Assembly (NCBI RefSeq): GCF_000295955.2
Contig: NZ_ALXE01000044.1
Location: 1-64,000 of the forward strand
Origin: Pantoea sp. A4
Lineage (GTDB): Bacteria > Pseudomonadota > Gammaproteobacteria > Enterobacterales > Enterobacteriaceae
Reading direction: 5' to 3'
DNA length: 64,000 bases
Under the pieces are notes generated by a model. It saw only the letters and a program-made list of their open reading frames with translations, searched no databases and was not told the origin of the DNA. Position 1 is the stretch's first letter, and each line of letters begins with the position of its first letter. Below, one piece after another: positions 20,815 to 31,976 of the stretch. Position numbers and translations under genes: made by a program.

Positions 20815-21132
20815 ATGGCTGAATGGAACGGCGAATATATCAGCCCGTATGCTGAGCACGGTAAGAAAAGCGAGCAGGTCAAGAAAATCACGGTTTCTAT
20901 TCCGCTGAAAGTTTTGAAGATTTTGACTGATGAGCGTACTCGTCGTCAGGTCAACAACCTGCGTCACGCTACCAATAGTGAACTGCTGTGCGAAGCGTTT
21001 CTGCACGCCTTTACCGGACAACCGCTGCCAGATGATGTTGATTTGCGCAAAGAACGCGGCGATGAGATCCCGGAAGAAGCCAAAGTGATTATGCGTGAAA
21101 TGGGCATCGATCCCGATACCTGGGAATACTGA
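20815..21132 (+). CDS. metJ: methionine repressor MetJ
   Basis: Ribbon-helix-helix repressor of the met regulon, with S-adenosylmethionine as corepressor. 105 residues, the same as E. coli. The DNA-contacting beta strand is [20 protein letters not shown] (about 22-41), followed by [20 protein letters not shown]. Divergent from metB over the met boxes, so it is autoregulated. The ATG at 20815 has AAGG upstream. Confidence 0.98.
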   Translation: MAEWNGEYISPYAEHGKKSEQVKKITVSIPLKVLKILTDERTRRQVNNLRHATNSELLCEAFLHAFTGQPLPDDVDLRKERGDEIPEEAKVIMREMGIDPDTWEY

Positions 21133-21143
21133 TTTTTAGCCAT

Positions 21144-21173
21144 AAAAAAACCCAGCCTAAGCCGGGTTTTTTT
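21144..21173. terminator. bidirectional terminator between metJ and rpmE
   Basis: A stem around AAACCC..GC / GC..GGGTTT is flanked by seven A residues on the left and seven T residues on the right. It can therefore stop transcripts from both metJ (plus) and rpmE (minus). Confidence 0.9.
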
Positions 21174-21206
21174 GTAGCCGAATCCAGGGACTCGGCTAGC
21201 GAAAAC

Positions 21207-21419
21207 TTATTTTGAACCAGGGATGCTGAAACGCTTGTTGAAGCGATCAACACGGCCACCGGTATCAACAACACGCTGCTTACCAGTGTAGAACGGGTGG
21301 CAGTTACCACATACGTCCAGGTTCAGAGTACCGGTCATGGTTGAACGGGTGTTGATCACGTTGCCGCAAGAGCAAGAGATAGATACAGCTTCGTACTTAG
21401 GATGGATATCTTTTTTCAT
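21207..21419 (-). CDS. rpmE: 50S ribosomal protein L31 (zinc-binding form)
   Basis: Ribosomal protein that bridges the large and small subunits. 70 residues, as in E. coli. All four zinc ligands are present (SISCSCGN and [11 protein letters not shown]), so this is the C+ form, not the zinc-independent ykgM type. The frame is open to 21479, but the ATG at 21419 ([10 protein letters not shown]) is the family start. It stands alone between metJ and priA; the 5' leader (21420-21500) is where L31 autoregulation acts in E. coli, which I cannot confirm by eye. Confidence 0.97.
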   Translation of the reverse strand: MKKDIHPKYEAVSISCSCGNVINTRSTMTGTLNLDVCGNCHPFYTGKQRVVDTGGRVDRFNKRFSIPGSK

Positions 21420-21572
21420 GGGAAACCTCAGAAAAGGCCGTGTCGCTCTCCGTGCCAGGTTAACCCTGCACAGCACCACACGCGATTGAACAATAAGTTA
21501 TGTTTTCTTTGACGAGGAACACCTCACCAAAGGCGGCATATTATACAGCCCAGCCCGCCTGGGTGCAAATAG

Positions 21573-23840
<2,268 letters not shown>

Positions 23841-23984
23841 GGGTGGTTTGCGAGCAGGATCGAAAAAAGTCGTATAACTCACACTTTTTCTGCAAATTAA
23901 GTAACAGCCAATGCCAGCAATGGTTTAAAACAGAGCTTCAGCCCACAAATATTCAGGGCTTAGACCGACGTCAGGAGCGATGAG

Positions 23985-25022
23985 TTGCAGCAGAATCAGC
24001 AGTCCCCTTCTATCACAATGAAGGATGTAGCCGAAAAAGCGGGCGTATCCACCGCTACCGTCTCACGGGCGTTAATGAACCCGGATAAAGTCTCTGCCGC
24101 CACCCGGCAAAAAGTGGAATCGGCCGCTCAGGCCATCGGTTATGCACCCCATGTCTTGACGCGCAATACTCGCCGGGGTGAAACACAGACCATCCTGATC
24201 ATCGTGCCCGATATCTGCGATCCGTTTTTCAGTGAAATCATTCGCGGTGTGGAAGAGACAGCAGCAAAGCAGGGCTATATTGTCCTGATTGGCGACTGCG
24301 CCCACCAAAATCAGCAGGAAAAATCATTCCTTAACCTGATGCTGACCCGGCAGATTGACGGCATGGTGCTGTTAGGTTCGCAACTGCCGTTTGAAGCCAG
24401 CACGGAAGAGCTGCGTAACCTCCCGCCCATGGTGATGGGCAATGAGTTCGCGCCTGAAATGTCGCTGCCAACGGTACATATCGACAACCTGACGGCAGCC
24501 TTTGAGGCGGTCAACCATCTGTTGCAGCTTGGACATCGTGATATTGCCTGCATCGCAGGGCCAGAAGAGACGCCGTTAAGCCAGTATCGCCTGGAAGGCT
24601 ATGTACAGGCTTTACGCCGTAATGGCCTGACGGTCGATCCCCGCTATATTGTAAGGGGCGATTTTACCTTTGAAGCGGGATCGCAGGCGATGAAACAGCT
24701 GATGAGCCTGCCAAACCCACCACGCGCGCTGTTCTGTCATAGCGATATTATGGCGCTGGGTGCGATGAATCAGGCTCGTAACCTTGGGTTGCGCATTCCT
24801 CAGGACCTCTCGGTCGTTGGGTTTGATGACATCGAGCTATCGCGCTACTGGGATCCCCCACTGACCACGGTGGCGCAGCCGCGTTATCAGATTGGCCGTG
24901 AGGCGATGTTGCTATTGTTAGAAGAGCTGCAAGGAAAACGGGTGAACAGCGGTTCAAGGCTGCTGGATGCCGAATTGAAAGTGCGAGGGAGCACCGCACC
25001 CGTGGCAAAAACGAAAAAGTAA
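23985..25022 (+). CDS. cytR: nucleoside-response repressor CytR
   Basis: LacI-family regulator of nucleoside uptake and catabolism genes that works together with CRP and is induced by cytidine. 345 residues (E. coli 341). HTH MKDVAEKAGVSTATVSRALM, then a periplasmic-binding-protein-like core with VIVPDICDPFFSEIIRG. The start appears to be TTG at 23985: GGAG lies nine bases upstream, and the 11 residues before MKDV equal the E. coli arrangement. The ATG at 23980 is out of frame. Upstream of ftsN, as in E. coli. Confidence 0.95.
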   Translation: MQQNQQSPSITMKDVAEKAGVSTATVSRALMNPDKVSAATRQKVESAAQAIGYAPHVLTRNTRRGETQTILIIVPDICDPFFSEIIRGVEETAAKQGYIVLIGDCAHQNQQEKSFLNLMLTRQIDGMVLLGSQLPFEASTEELRNLPPMVMGNEFAPEMSLPTVHIDNLTAAFEAVNHLLQLGHRDIACIAGPEETPLSQYRLEGYVQALRRNGLTVDPRYIVRGDFTFEAGSQAMKQLMSLPNPPRALFCHSDIMALGAMNQARNLGLRIPQDLSVVGFDDIELSRYWDPPLTTVAQPRYQIGREAMLLLLEELQGKRVNSGSRLLDAELKVRGSTAPVAKTKK

Positions 25023-25176
25023 GGCCACCGCCATGCTATTTTCAGCTTATTCTTAAGGCGAACACGGCTGGTCAAACTATCGACCCTTACAGTAACATTG
25101 CGAACTTCTGCCCGGGCGAACATCGCAACGTTTTTCTTGCCCGTTTGGCACTGTCAGTTAAGGAAAGTGAACGAGA

Positions 25177-26145
25177 GTGGCACAAAGAGATTATGTAGGC
25201 CGCGGGCGTTCAACAGGGACGCGTCGCAAAAGCAACAGTCGGGGTAAGAGCAGCAAAGGCGGTTCTGGTGCCTCTAAGGTGATGATAGTACTGGCAGCCG
25301 CCGTACTGGTCACGTTTGCGGGTGGGCTATGGTTTATTGCCCATCATAAAAAGGAAGAAGAGAAGGTCATTCCCGACCACAAGACCGTGGGGAATGGCCT
25401 GCCACCGAAACCTGAAGAGCGCTGGAAATACATTAAAGAGTTAGAAAACCGCCAACTTACCGTTCCCACACCCACTGAACCTTCGGCGGGTGGCGGCGTT
25501 CAGTCCCAGACTCAGCTGACTGATGAACAGCGTCAACTGCTGGAACAGATGCAGGCTGACATGCGCCAGCAGCCCACACAATTAAACGAAGTGCCGTGGA
25601 ACCAGCAGACGCCGGCTCAACGCCAGCAGACTTTGCAGCAAATGCAAACGCAGCAGCGCCAGCCGCAGCAAGCGCCACAGCCCGTGACGCAACCTTCAGC
25701 ACAACAGCAATATCAGCATCAACAACAGATGCTCGCTCAACAACAGCGTCAGGAACAGCTACGTCAGCAACAGTTGCAGAATCAACAGCGGCAGCAACAA
25801 CTGCGCCAACAGCAGTTGCAGGAACAGCAGCGTCAGGAGCAGCAGCGCCAGCAACAACCGGCCCCGGTCACGCGTGAGCAGGATGTCGTGAAAGCTAAAC
25901 CCGTGGAAAAAGCTCCCAGCCAACGCTGGTTAATTCAGTGCGGCTCCTTCAAGGGAACCGACCAGGCGGAATCCGCGCGTGCTGCTCTGGCATTCGAAGG
26001 TTTTGAAAGCCGGGTCAGCAGTGGCGGAGGCTGGCATCGCGTGGTCATCGGTCCCTATAAAGATCGCGCCAGCGCAGACAATGTGCTGAGAAACCTGCGC
26101 AGTGGTGGCCATTCAAACTGTATTCCCCTCGCTGCCGGGGGTTGA
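25177..26145 (+). CDS. ftsN: cell division protein FtsN
   Basis: Late divisome protein that triggers septal peptidoglycan synthesis through FtsA and FtsQLB-FtsWI. 322 residues (E. coli 319). Short cytoplasmic tail MAQRDYVGRGR (the FtsA-binding segment), one membrane helix VMIVLAAAVLVTFAGGLWFI, the essential periplasmic helix region (GNGLPPKPEERWKYIKELE), a long very glutamine-rich linker (about 140-230), and a C-terminal SPOR domain (RWLIQCGSFKGTDQAESARA to the end) with its two cysteines. GTG start at 25177 with AAGGAAAG upstream. The linker is the variable part. Confidence 0.96.
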   Translation: MAQRDYVGRGRSTGTRRKSNSRGKSSKGGSGASKVMIVLAAAVLVTFAGGLWFIAHHKKEEEKVIPDHKTVGNGLPPKPEERWKYIKELENRQLTVPTPTEPSAGGGVQSQTQLTDEQRQLLEQMQADMRQQPTQLNEVPWNQQTPAQRQQTLQQMQTQQRQPQQAPQPVTQPSAQQQYQHQQQMLAQQQRQEQLRQQQLQNQQRQQQLRQQQLQEQQRQEQQRQQQPAPVTREQDVVKAKPVEKAPSQRWLIQCGSFKGTDQAESARAALAFEGFESRVSSGGGWHRVVIGPYKDRASADNVLRNLRSGGHSNCIPLAAGG

Positions 26146-26181
26146 AACCCGCTAAACCCGCCCCATATCAGGTTGCATGAT

Positions 26182-26209
26182 GCTCCGCGTGAAAATGCGG
26201 AGCCCTTTT
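26182..26209 (+). promoter_or_regulatory. hslVU 5'UTR stem-loop
   Basis: GCTCCGC (26182-26188) pairs with GCGGAGC (26197-26203), followed by CCTTTT, 25 bases before the hslV GTG. E. coli hslVU (clpQY) mRNA has an inverted-repeat stem-loop at this place that affects message stability and expression. The same element could also partly end the ftsN transcript. Confidence 0.65.
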
Positions 26210-26233
26210 CCCACAGCAACAAGGGGTCTGCCC

Positions 26234-26764
26234 GTGACAACAATAGTAAGCATTCGACGTAACGGCCAGGTAGTGATTGGCGGTGATGGCCAGGCTACGC
26301 TCGGCAACACCGTAATGAAAGGCAATGTTAAAAAAGTACGTCGTCTCTACAACGACAAAGTGATCGCTGGTTTTGCCGGTGGCACCGCAGATGCCTTCAC
26401 ACTGTTTGAGCTGTTTGAACGCAAACTGGAAATGCACCAGGGACACCTGGTGAAAGCCGCCGTCGAGCTGGCAAAAGACTGGCGTACCGACCGTATGCTG
26501 CGTCGACTGGAAGCACTGCTGGCAGTCGCGGATGAGAACGCTTCGCTGATTATCAGCGGCAACGGTGACGTGATTCAGCCAGAAAATGATCTGATCGCTA
26601 TCGGTTCTGGTGGTCCTTTCGCTCAGGCAGCCGCACGCGCTCTGCTGGAAAATACGGAATTAGGTGCACAAGAGATTGTGGCTAAAGCGCTCGATATCGC
26701 TGGCGACATCTGCATCTACACCAACCATAACGTCAATTTTGAAGCACTCCCGTCTAAGGCGTAA
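26234..26764 (+). CDS. hslV: HslV (ClpQ) protease subunit
   Basis: Proteolytic subunit of the HslUV ATP-dependent protease, a proteasome-beta relative. 176 residues, as in E. coli. Starts with GTG at 26234 ([20 protein letters not shown]); after methionine removal Thr1 is the nucleophile, and the conserved [20 protein letters not shown] block is intact. Although an ATG at 26177 is in frame, starting there would bury the catalytic threonine. Followed after 11 bp by hslU in a heat-shock operon. Confidence 0.97.
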   Translation: MTTIVSIRRNGQVVIGGDGQATLGNTVMKGNVKKVRRLYNDKVIAGFAGGTADAFTLFELFERKLEMHQGHLVKAAVELAKDWRTDRMLRRLEALLAVADENASLIISGNGDVIQPENDLIAIGSGGPFAQAAARALLENTELGAQEIVAKALDIAGDICIYTNHNVNFEALPSKA

Positions 26765-26775
26765 GGATCGAAATC

Positions 26776-28107
26776 ATGTCTGAGATGACTCCCCGCGAAA
26801 TCGTCAGCGAACTGAATCGCTTTATCGTTGGCCAGGATGGCGCAAAGCGCGCTGTCGCTATCGCACTGCGTAACCGCTGGCGTCGCATGCAGCTCGACGA
26901 AGAGCTGCGCCATGAAGTCACACCAAAAAACATTCTGATGATTGGCCCAACGGGTGTCGGTAAAACCGAGATCGCCCGTCGCCTGGCAAAGCTGGCAAAT
27001 GCGCCATTCATCAAGGTTGAAGCGACCAAATTCACCGAAGTGGGTTATGTCGGCAAAGAAGTCGACTCCATCATTCGTGACCTGACTGACTCTGCCATTA
27101 AAATGGTGCGCATTCAGGCGATTGAGAAAAACAAATACCGCGCAGAAGAGCTGGCGGAAGAGCGCATCCTTGATGTGCTGATCCCACCGGCAAAAAATAA
27201 CTGGGGCCAGTCCGAACAGCCACAGGAGCCTTCTGCTGCACGCCAGTCTTTCCGCAAGAAACTGCGTGAAGGCCAGCTGGATGATAAAGAGATCGAAATC
27301 GACCTCGCCGCTGCGCCAATGGGCGTAGAGATCATGTCTCCTCCTGGCATGGAAGAGATGACCAGCCAATTGCAGTCAATGTTCCAGAACCTCGGCGGTC
27401 AGAAGCAGAAACCACGCAAGCTGAAAATCAAAGAAGCGATGAAGCTGCTGGTGGAAGAAGAAGCAGCAAAACTGGTCAACCCAGAAGAGCTGAAACAAGA
27501 CGCTATTGATGCCGTTGAGCAGCACGGCATCGTGTTTATCGACGAAATCGATAAAATCTGTAAGCGCGGACAGAGCTCAGGCCCGGATGTTTCACGTGAA
27601 GGCGTTCAGCGTGACCTGCTGCCATTGGTAGAAGGTTGCACCGTTTCGACCAAACACGGGATGGTCAAAACCGACCACATCCTGTTCATCGCTTCTGGCG
27701 CATTCCAGGTTGCAAGCCCGTCAGACCTGATCCCAGAGCTGCAGGGTCGTTTACCGATTCGCGTTGAGCTACAAGCGCTGACCGTCAATGATTTTGAACG
27801 TATCCTGACCGAGCCAAGTGCTTCTGTCACCGTACAGTACAAAGCGTTGATGAACACCGAAGGCGTGAACATCGAATTCACCGAAGATGGTATTCGTCGC
27901 ATCGCAGAAGCGGCATGGCAGGTTAACGAGACCACCGAAAACATCGGTGCACGTCGTCTGCATACTGTGCTTGAACGCCTGATGGAAGATATCTCCTATG
28001 ACGCCAGCGATCTCAATGGACAGTCATTTACCATTGATGCTGACTACGTTGGCAAACATCTGGATCAGCTGGTCGCCGACGAAGATCTGAGCCGCTTTAT
28101 CCTGTAA
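26776..28107 (+). CDS. hslU: HslU (ClpY) unfoldase ATPase
   Basis: AAA+ ATPase that unfolds substrates (such as SulA and sigma-32 in E. coli) and feeds them to HslV. 443 residues, as in E. coli. Walker [16 protein letters not shown] near residue 58, Walker [11 protein letters not shown], the pore-loop GYVGKEV, the charged intermediate domain (about 110-240), and the C-terminal tail DLSRFIL that docks into HslV. In E. coli menA follows; here a terminator and then rraA come next. Confidence 0.98.
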   Translation: MSEMTPREIVSELNRFIVGQDGAKRAVAIALRNRWRRMQLDEELRHEVTPKNILMIGPTGVGKTEIARRLAKLANAPFIKVEATKFTEVGYVGKEVDSIIRDLTDSAIKMVRIQAIEKNKYRAEELAEERILDVLIPPAKNNWGQSEQPQEPSAARQSFRKKLREGQLDDKEIEIDLAAAPMGVEIMSPPGMEEMTSQLQSMFQNLGGQKQKPRKLKIKEAMKLLVEEEAAKLVNPEELKQDAIDAVEQHGIVFIDEIDKICKRGQSSGPDVSREGVQRDLLPLVEGCTVSTKHGMVKTDHILFIASGAFQVASPSDLIPELQGRLPIRVELQALTVNDFERILTEPSASVTVQYKALMNTEGVNIEFTEDGIRRIAEAAWQVNETTENIGARRLHTVLERLMEDISYDASDLNGQSFTIDADYVGKHLDQLVADEDLSRFIL

Positions 28108-28126
28108 TTCCCCGCTCAGTGAATGC

Positions 28127-28165
28127 CGAATGCCAGTCAGTTTATGCTGACTGGCATTTTTATTT
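28127..28165 (+). terminator. hslVU terminator
   Basis: Strong stem AATGCCAGTCAG/CTGACTGGCATT with a TTTATG loop and a following T-rich tail, 20 bp after the hslU stop on the plus strand. Confidence 0.9.
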
Positions 28166-28283
28166 CTGCCACTCACGCCCCAGGTTTGAACAAACACCGC
28201 CCTTTTTATCCCCTGATGCTTTTGCCAACAATCTGTGTATAGCGATATACTTACGGCTCCTGTGGTCAACAGACGAAACCGCT

Positions 28284-28769
28284 ATGAAATACGATACATC
28301 TGAACTCTGCGACATCTACCATGAAGACGTGAATGTGGTTGAACCGCTCTTTTCAAACTTTGGTGGTCGCACCTCATTCGGTGGTCAGATAACCACAGTC
28401 AAGTGCTTCGAAGACAACGGCTTGTTATACGACCTGCTAGAAGAGAATGGCCGTGGACGCGTACTGCTGATCGATGGCGGTGGTTCCGTGCGCCGGGCAC
28501 TGGTCGATGCACAACTGGCACGACTTGCTGCGCAAAACGAATGGGAAGGCCTGGTCGTTTACGGCTCAGTACGTCAGGTTGATGAGCTGGAAGAACTGGA
28601 TATTGGCATCCAGGCGATTGCCGCCATTCCAGCGGGTGCTGCGGGTGAAGGCATTGGTGAGAGTGACGTTCGGGTCAACTTCGGTGGCGTAACATTCTTC
28701 TCCGGCGACCACCTCTACGCCGACAATACCGGCATGATCCTCTCTGAAGACGCGCTCGATATCGAATAA
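28284..28769 (+). CDS. rraA: RNase E inhibitor protein RraA
   Basis: Trimeric ring protein that binds the C-terminal scaffold of RNase E and dampens mRNA decay. 161 residues, as in E. coli. Conserved blocks [20 protein letters not shown] at the start, [15 protein letters not shown] and [20 protein letters not shown]. The frame is open from 28119, but the ATG at 28284 is the family start. It sits directly after hslU with no menA between. Confidence 0.97.
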   Translation: MKYDTSELCDIYHEDVNVVEPLFSNFGGRTSFGGQITTVKCFEDNGLLYDLLEENGRGRVLLIDGGGSVRRALVDAQLARLAAQNEWEGLVVYGSVRQVDELEELDIGIQAIAAIPAGAAGEGIGESDVRVNFGGVTFFSGDHLYADNTGMILSEDALDIE

Positions 28770-28773
28770 CGCG

Positions 28774-28802
28774 CAAAAAAACGGGTGCTTCAAGCACCCG
28801 TT
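28774..28802 (-). terminator. zapB terminator
   Basis: Stem ACGGGTGCTT/AAGCACCCGT followed by seven T residues on the minus strand, between the convergent rraA and zapB genes. The T tract shows it primarily ends zapB; the stem may help rraA too. Confidence 0.88.
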
Positions 28803-28820
28803 AGACGATGGCTGAGGCTG

Positions 28821-29060
28821 TTACACCTCTTCCATTTTTCCCAGCAGTGAGCGTAAACGTTCCTGCCATGCAATCTGCTCTTCTTTCAGATGCTGATTTT
28901 CACGAATCAGGGAATCGTGGTTGCCTGCAGCCTGCTGTGCTTCATTTTTCAGCACGTTGTTCTGCTCTTTCAGCTCTTCAATTTCCATCTGCAGCAAAGT
29001 GATGGTATCAATCGCCTGCTGTACTTTCGATTCCAGTTTCTCGAACACTTCAAATGACAT
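28821..29060 (-). CDS. zapB: cell division factor ZapB
   Basis: Small coiled-coil protein that joins the Z-ring through ZapA and links it to MatP and the chromosome terminus. 79 residues (E. coli 81). Almost the whole chain is a predicted coiled coil ([38 protein letters not shown]), ending in GKMEEV as in E. coli. Start ATG at 29060; the frame is open to 29207, but the extra residues are not family-like. Confidence 0.96.
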   Translation of the reverse strand: MSFEVFEKLESKVQQAIDTITLLQMEIEELKEQNNVLKNEAQQAAGNHDSLIRENQHLKEEQIAWQERLRSLLGKMEEV

Positions 29061-29477
29061 CTTTTTGACTCTCCCAAACCTTGCAAGGCGGTGATACTGC
29101 TCGCCTCCGCGCAAATCGCAACGCGATCGCACCGAGACAGCAACGATGAATCGATTGTAAGTAGCCTCATCGCGCAAGTCCAGCAACGCAAAGGGTTTGA
29201 TCTCCAACTGTCACACTTTTCAGCCTATGCTGAAAATTGAGGCGTCACTGAATCCCACCGCAAGAAAAACCAACCCCCCGGCTCGATATGATGGTTTATG
29301 AAAGCCACAGCACGCGAAAACGCTCATTTTTTTGACGAGGGACACAAATTTTAATTTCGCTATTTCTCGTTTATGCTCGTTAACGATAAATTCACATCAA
29401 CCCTACATACAGCTCGGGGTATCTCATGGATGAGCACGACAATTGATAAAATTTAACCTCGCTTCAGGAATACCAAC
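29061..29477. other. zapB-glpF divergent intergenic region
   Basis: 417 bp without a gene. It holds the zapB leader, a small stem TTTTCAGC/GCTGAAAA (29217-29236) and a GlpR-like operator at 29370-29391. No CRP consensus (TGTGA-N6-TCACA) is obvious. The glpF start has CAGGAA upstream. Confidence 0.7.
29370..29391. promoter_or_regulatory. GlpR-like operator upstream of glpF
   Basis: TTATGCTCGTTAACGATAAA is an imperfect palindrome that fits the glycerol-3-phosphate repressor consensus (WATGTTCGWTAWCGAACATW) with its centre on GTTAAC. A degenerate second copy (TTCGCTATTTCTCGTTTATG) overlaps on its left. GlpR would repress glpFK until glycerol-3-phosphate is present. Confidence 0.7.
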
Positions 29478-30317
29478 ATGAGTCAAACAACAAGTACTCT
29501 CAAAGGTCAATGCATCGCCGAATTCCTTGGCACCGGATTAATTATCTTCTTCGGTGCTGGCTGCGTGGCTGCGTTAAAACTGGCGGGTGCCAGTTTTGGT
29601 CAGTGGGAAATTTGCATCATCTGGGGTTTAGCTGTCTCCATGGCGGTTTACCTCAGTGCAGGCGTTTCAGGCGCTCACCTCAATCCTGCTGTTACGGTTG
29701 CGCTCTGCCTGTTCGCTAACTTCGAAGGCCGCAAAGTTGTTCCCTACATTCTGGCGCAAGTGGCTGGCGCATTTTGTGCAGCCGCGCTGGTATATGGCCT
29801 CTACTACAATCTGTTTTATGATTATGAACAAAGCCATCAGATGGTACGCGGCACGGCTGCAAGCCTCGACCTGGCCGGTATTTTCTCTACCTACCCGAAC
29901 CCACACATTGGTGTTGGTCAGGCGTTCCTGGTAGAAGTGGTGATTACCGCCGTTCTGATGTCAGTGATCATGGCCCTGACTGACGATGGCAATGGCGTGC
30001 CGCGCGGCCCACTGGCCCCGCTGTTGATTGGTTTGCTGGTTGCCGTTATCGGTGGATCTATGGGCCCATTGACGGGCTTCGCACTGAACCCGGCACGTGA
30101 TTTCGGACCAAAGCTGTTCGCCTTCTTTGCAGGCTGGGGTGAGGTTGCCTTTACCGGTGCCCGTGATATCCCATACTTCCTGGTCCCAATTTTTGGACCA
30201 CTGGTCGGTGCTTGCCTCGGTGCTTTCGGTTATCGCGCCCTGATTAGCCGCCATTTGCCAACTAACCTGGCAACAGAAGAAAAACCGGTCGCGCGCGCTG
30301 AGCAGCGTAAAGCGTAA
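29478..30317 (+). CDS. glpF: glycerol facilitator GlpF
   Basis: Aquaglyceroporin of the inner membrane; lets glycerol diffuse in to be trapped by GlpK. 279 residues (E. coli 281). Six membrane helices and the two half-helices with NPA motifs (SGAHLNPAVTVAL and GFALNPARDFGPK); the Arg and Asp after the second NPA are typical of glyceroporins rather than water channels. First gene of the glpFK operon, 30 bp before glpK, under a GlpR-like operator. Confidence 0.97.
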   Translation: MSQTTSTLKGQCIAEFLGTGLIIFFGAGCVAALKLAGASFGQWEICIIWGLAVSMAVYLSAGVSGAHLNPAVTVALCLFANFEGRKVVPYILAQVAGAFCAAALVYGLYYNLFYDYEQSHQMVRGTAASLDLAGIFSTYPNPHIGVGQAFLVEVVITAVLMSVIMALTDDGNGVPRGPLAPLLIGLLVAVIGGSMGPLTGFALNPARDFGPKLFAFFAGWGEVAFTGARDIPYFLVPIFGPLVGACLGAFGYRALISRHLPTNLATEEKPVARAEQRKA

Positions 30318-30347
30318 GTTTCACCTTTACTCATTCAGGAAAGCATT

Positions 30348-31865
30348 ATGTCTTCAAATAGTGATAAAAAATATATTGTTGCGCTCGATCAGGGTACTAC
30401 CAGCTCTCGCGCCGTAGTGCTGGATCACGATGCCAATATCGTTGCGGTTTCCCAGCGCGAATTTACCCAAATCTACCCGAAAGCAGGCTGGGTAGAGCAC
30501 GATCCGATGGATATCTGGGCTTCACAAAGCTCCACGCTGGTAGAAGTTCTGGCCCACGCAGACATCAGTTCCGATCAGATTGCGGCGATTGGTATCACCA
30601 ACCAACGCGAAACCACCATCGTGTGGGAAAAAGAGAGCGGCAAGCCGATCTATAACGCCATTGTCTGGCAGGACCCACGTACCGCCGACTACTGTAATAA
30701 GCTGAAAAAAGAGGGCCTGGAGGAGTACATCCAGAGCAGCACCGGTTTGGTGATTAACCCTTACTTCTCTGGCACCAAAGTGAAATGGATCCTTGACCAT
30801 GTCGAGGGTGCACGTGAACGTGCAAAACGCGGTGAACTGCTGTTTGGTACCGTGGATACCTGGCTGGTATGGAAGATGACCCAAGGCCGTGTTCACATCA
30901 CGGATTATACCAATGCCTCACGTACCATGCTGTTCAACATCCACACCTTAGACTGGGACCAGAAGCTGCTGGATGTGCTCGATATTCCGCGCGAAATGCT
31001 GCCAGAAGTGAAGTCTTCTTCTGAAATCTACGGGCAGACCAACATCGGTGGTAAAGGCGGTACACGTATTCCGATCGCCGGGATCGCCGGGGATCAGCAA
31101 GCCGCACTGTATGGCCAACTCTGTGTTCAGCCGGGAATGGCAAAGAACACCTATGGTACCGGTTGCTTCATGCTGATGAATACCGGTACTGAAGCCGTGA
31201 CCTCGAAGAATGGCCTGTTGACCACCATCGCCTGCGGCCCGCGTGGCGAAGTGAACTATGCACTGGAAGGTGCGGTATTCATCGGGGGAGCCTCCATTCA
31301 GTGGCTGCGCGATGAGATGAAACTGTTCAGTGATTCACAAGACTCTGAATATTTCGCCACTAAAGTCAAAGACAGCAACGGCGTTTATATGGTGCCTGCG
31401 TTCACTGGCCTCGGCGCACCTTACTGGGACCCGTATGCCCGTGGCGCGATCTTCGGCCTGACCCGTGGTGCGAATGCTAACCACATCATCCGTGCGACGC
31501 TGGAGTCAATTGCCTACCAGACACGTGATGTGCTGGAAGCCATGCAGAATGACGCCAATACGCGTCTGCAATCACTGCGCGTTGACGGCGGTGCAGTCGC
31601 CAACAACTTCCTGATGCAGTTCCAGTCAGACATTCTGGGAACACGCGTTGAGCGCCCAGAAGTGCGTGAAGTGACCGCATTGGGTGCGGCTTACCTGGCA
31701 GGCCTTGCCGTTGGCTTCTGGAATGACCTTGAAGAAGTGCGCTCGAAATCGGTGATTGAACGTGAGTTCCGTCCTGGTATTGAGACTACACAGCGTAACT
31801 TCCTCTACGCAGGTTGGCAGAAAGCCGTTGCCCGCGCGCAGAAATGGGAAGATCACGAGGAATAA
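30348..31865 (+). CDS. glpK: glycerol kinase GlpK
   Basis: Phosphorylates glycerol to glycerol-3-phosphate. 505 residues (E. coli 502). FGGY sugar-kinase fold: [16 protein letters not shown] at the N-terminus, the substrate block [19 protein letters not shown], and [12 protein letters not shown]. In E. coli unphosphorylated EIIA-Glc inhibits the enzyme by binding the C-terminal loop PGIETTERN, where Glu478 completes a zinc site. Here the loop reads [12 protein letters not shown]: the zinc ligand is glutamine (CAG codon near 31793). The rest of the loop is kept, so binding may persist but zinc-strengthened inhibition may be lost. Confidence 0.97.
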   Translation: MSSNSDKKYIVALDQGTTSSRAVVLDHDANIVAVSQREFTQIYPKAGWVEHDPMDIWASQSSTLVEVLAHADISSDQIAAIGITNQRETTIVWEKESGKPIYNAIVWQDPRTADYCNKLKKEGLEEYIQSSTGLVINPYFSGTKVKWILDHVEGARERAKRGELLFGTVDTWLVWKMTQGRVHITDYTNASRTMLFNIHTLDWDQKLLDVLDIPREMLPEVKSSSEIYGQTNIGGKGGTRIPIAGIAGDQQAALYGQLCVQPGMAKNTYGTGCFMLMNTGTEAVTSKNGLLTTIACGPRGEVNYALEGAVFIGGASIQWLRDEMKLFSDSQDSEYFATKVKDSNGVYMVPAFTGLGAPYWDPYARGAIFGLTRGANANHIIRATLESIAYQTRDVLEAMQNDANTRLQSLRVDGGAVANNFLMQFQSDILGTRVERPEVREVTALGAAYLAGLAVGFWNDLEEVRSKSVIEREFRPGIETTQRNFLYAGWQKAVARAQKWEDHEE

Positions 31866-31872
31866 TTAACCA

Positions 31873-31919
31873 CCCTCACCCTGGCCCTCTCCCTTAAAGG
31901 GAGAGGGTTGGGGTGAGGG
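31873..31919. repeat. REP-like palindromic repeat between glpK and glpX
   Basis: A 47-bp imperfect inverted repeat, CCCTCACCC..GGCCCTCTCCC, then TTAAA, then GGGAGAGGG..GGGGTGAGGG. Elements of this type (CCCTCACCC arms) are scattered between genes in many enterobacteria and pseudomonads. In the transcript it would form a strong stem between glpK and glpX. Only this one copy is obvious in the window. Confidence 0.75.
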
Positions 31920-31976
31920 AAAAATGGCGTAGCGCTGTGCTACACTCTCTGCCTGTTTTTCCAACTGACATTTCAC

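Noticed and set aside
26716..27369. A 217-codon minus-strand frame opposite hslU
   Set aside because: Composition and position make it a shadow of hslU, which is highly conserved; no promoter or family resemblance.
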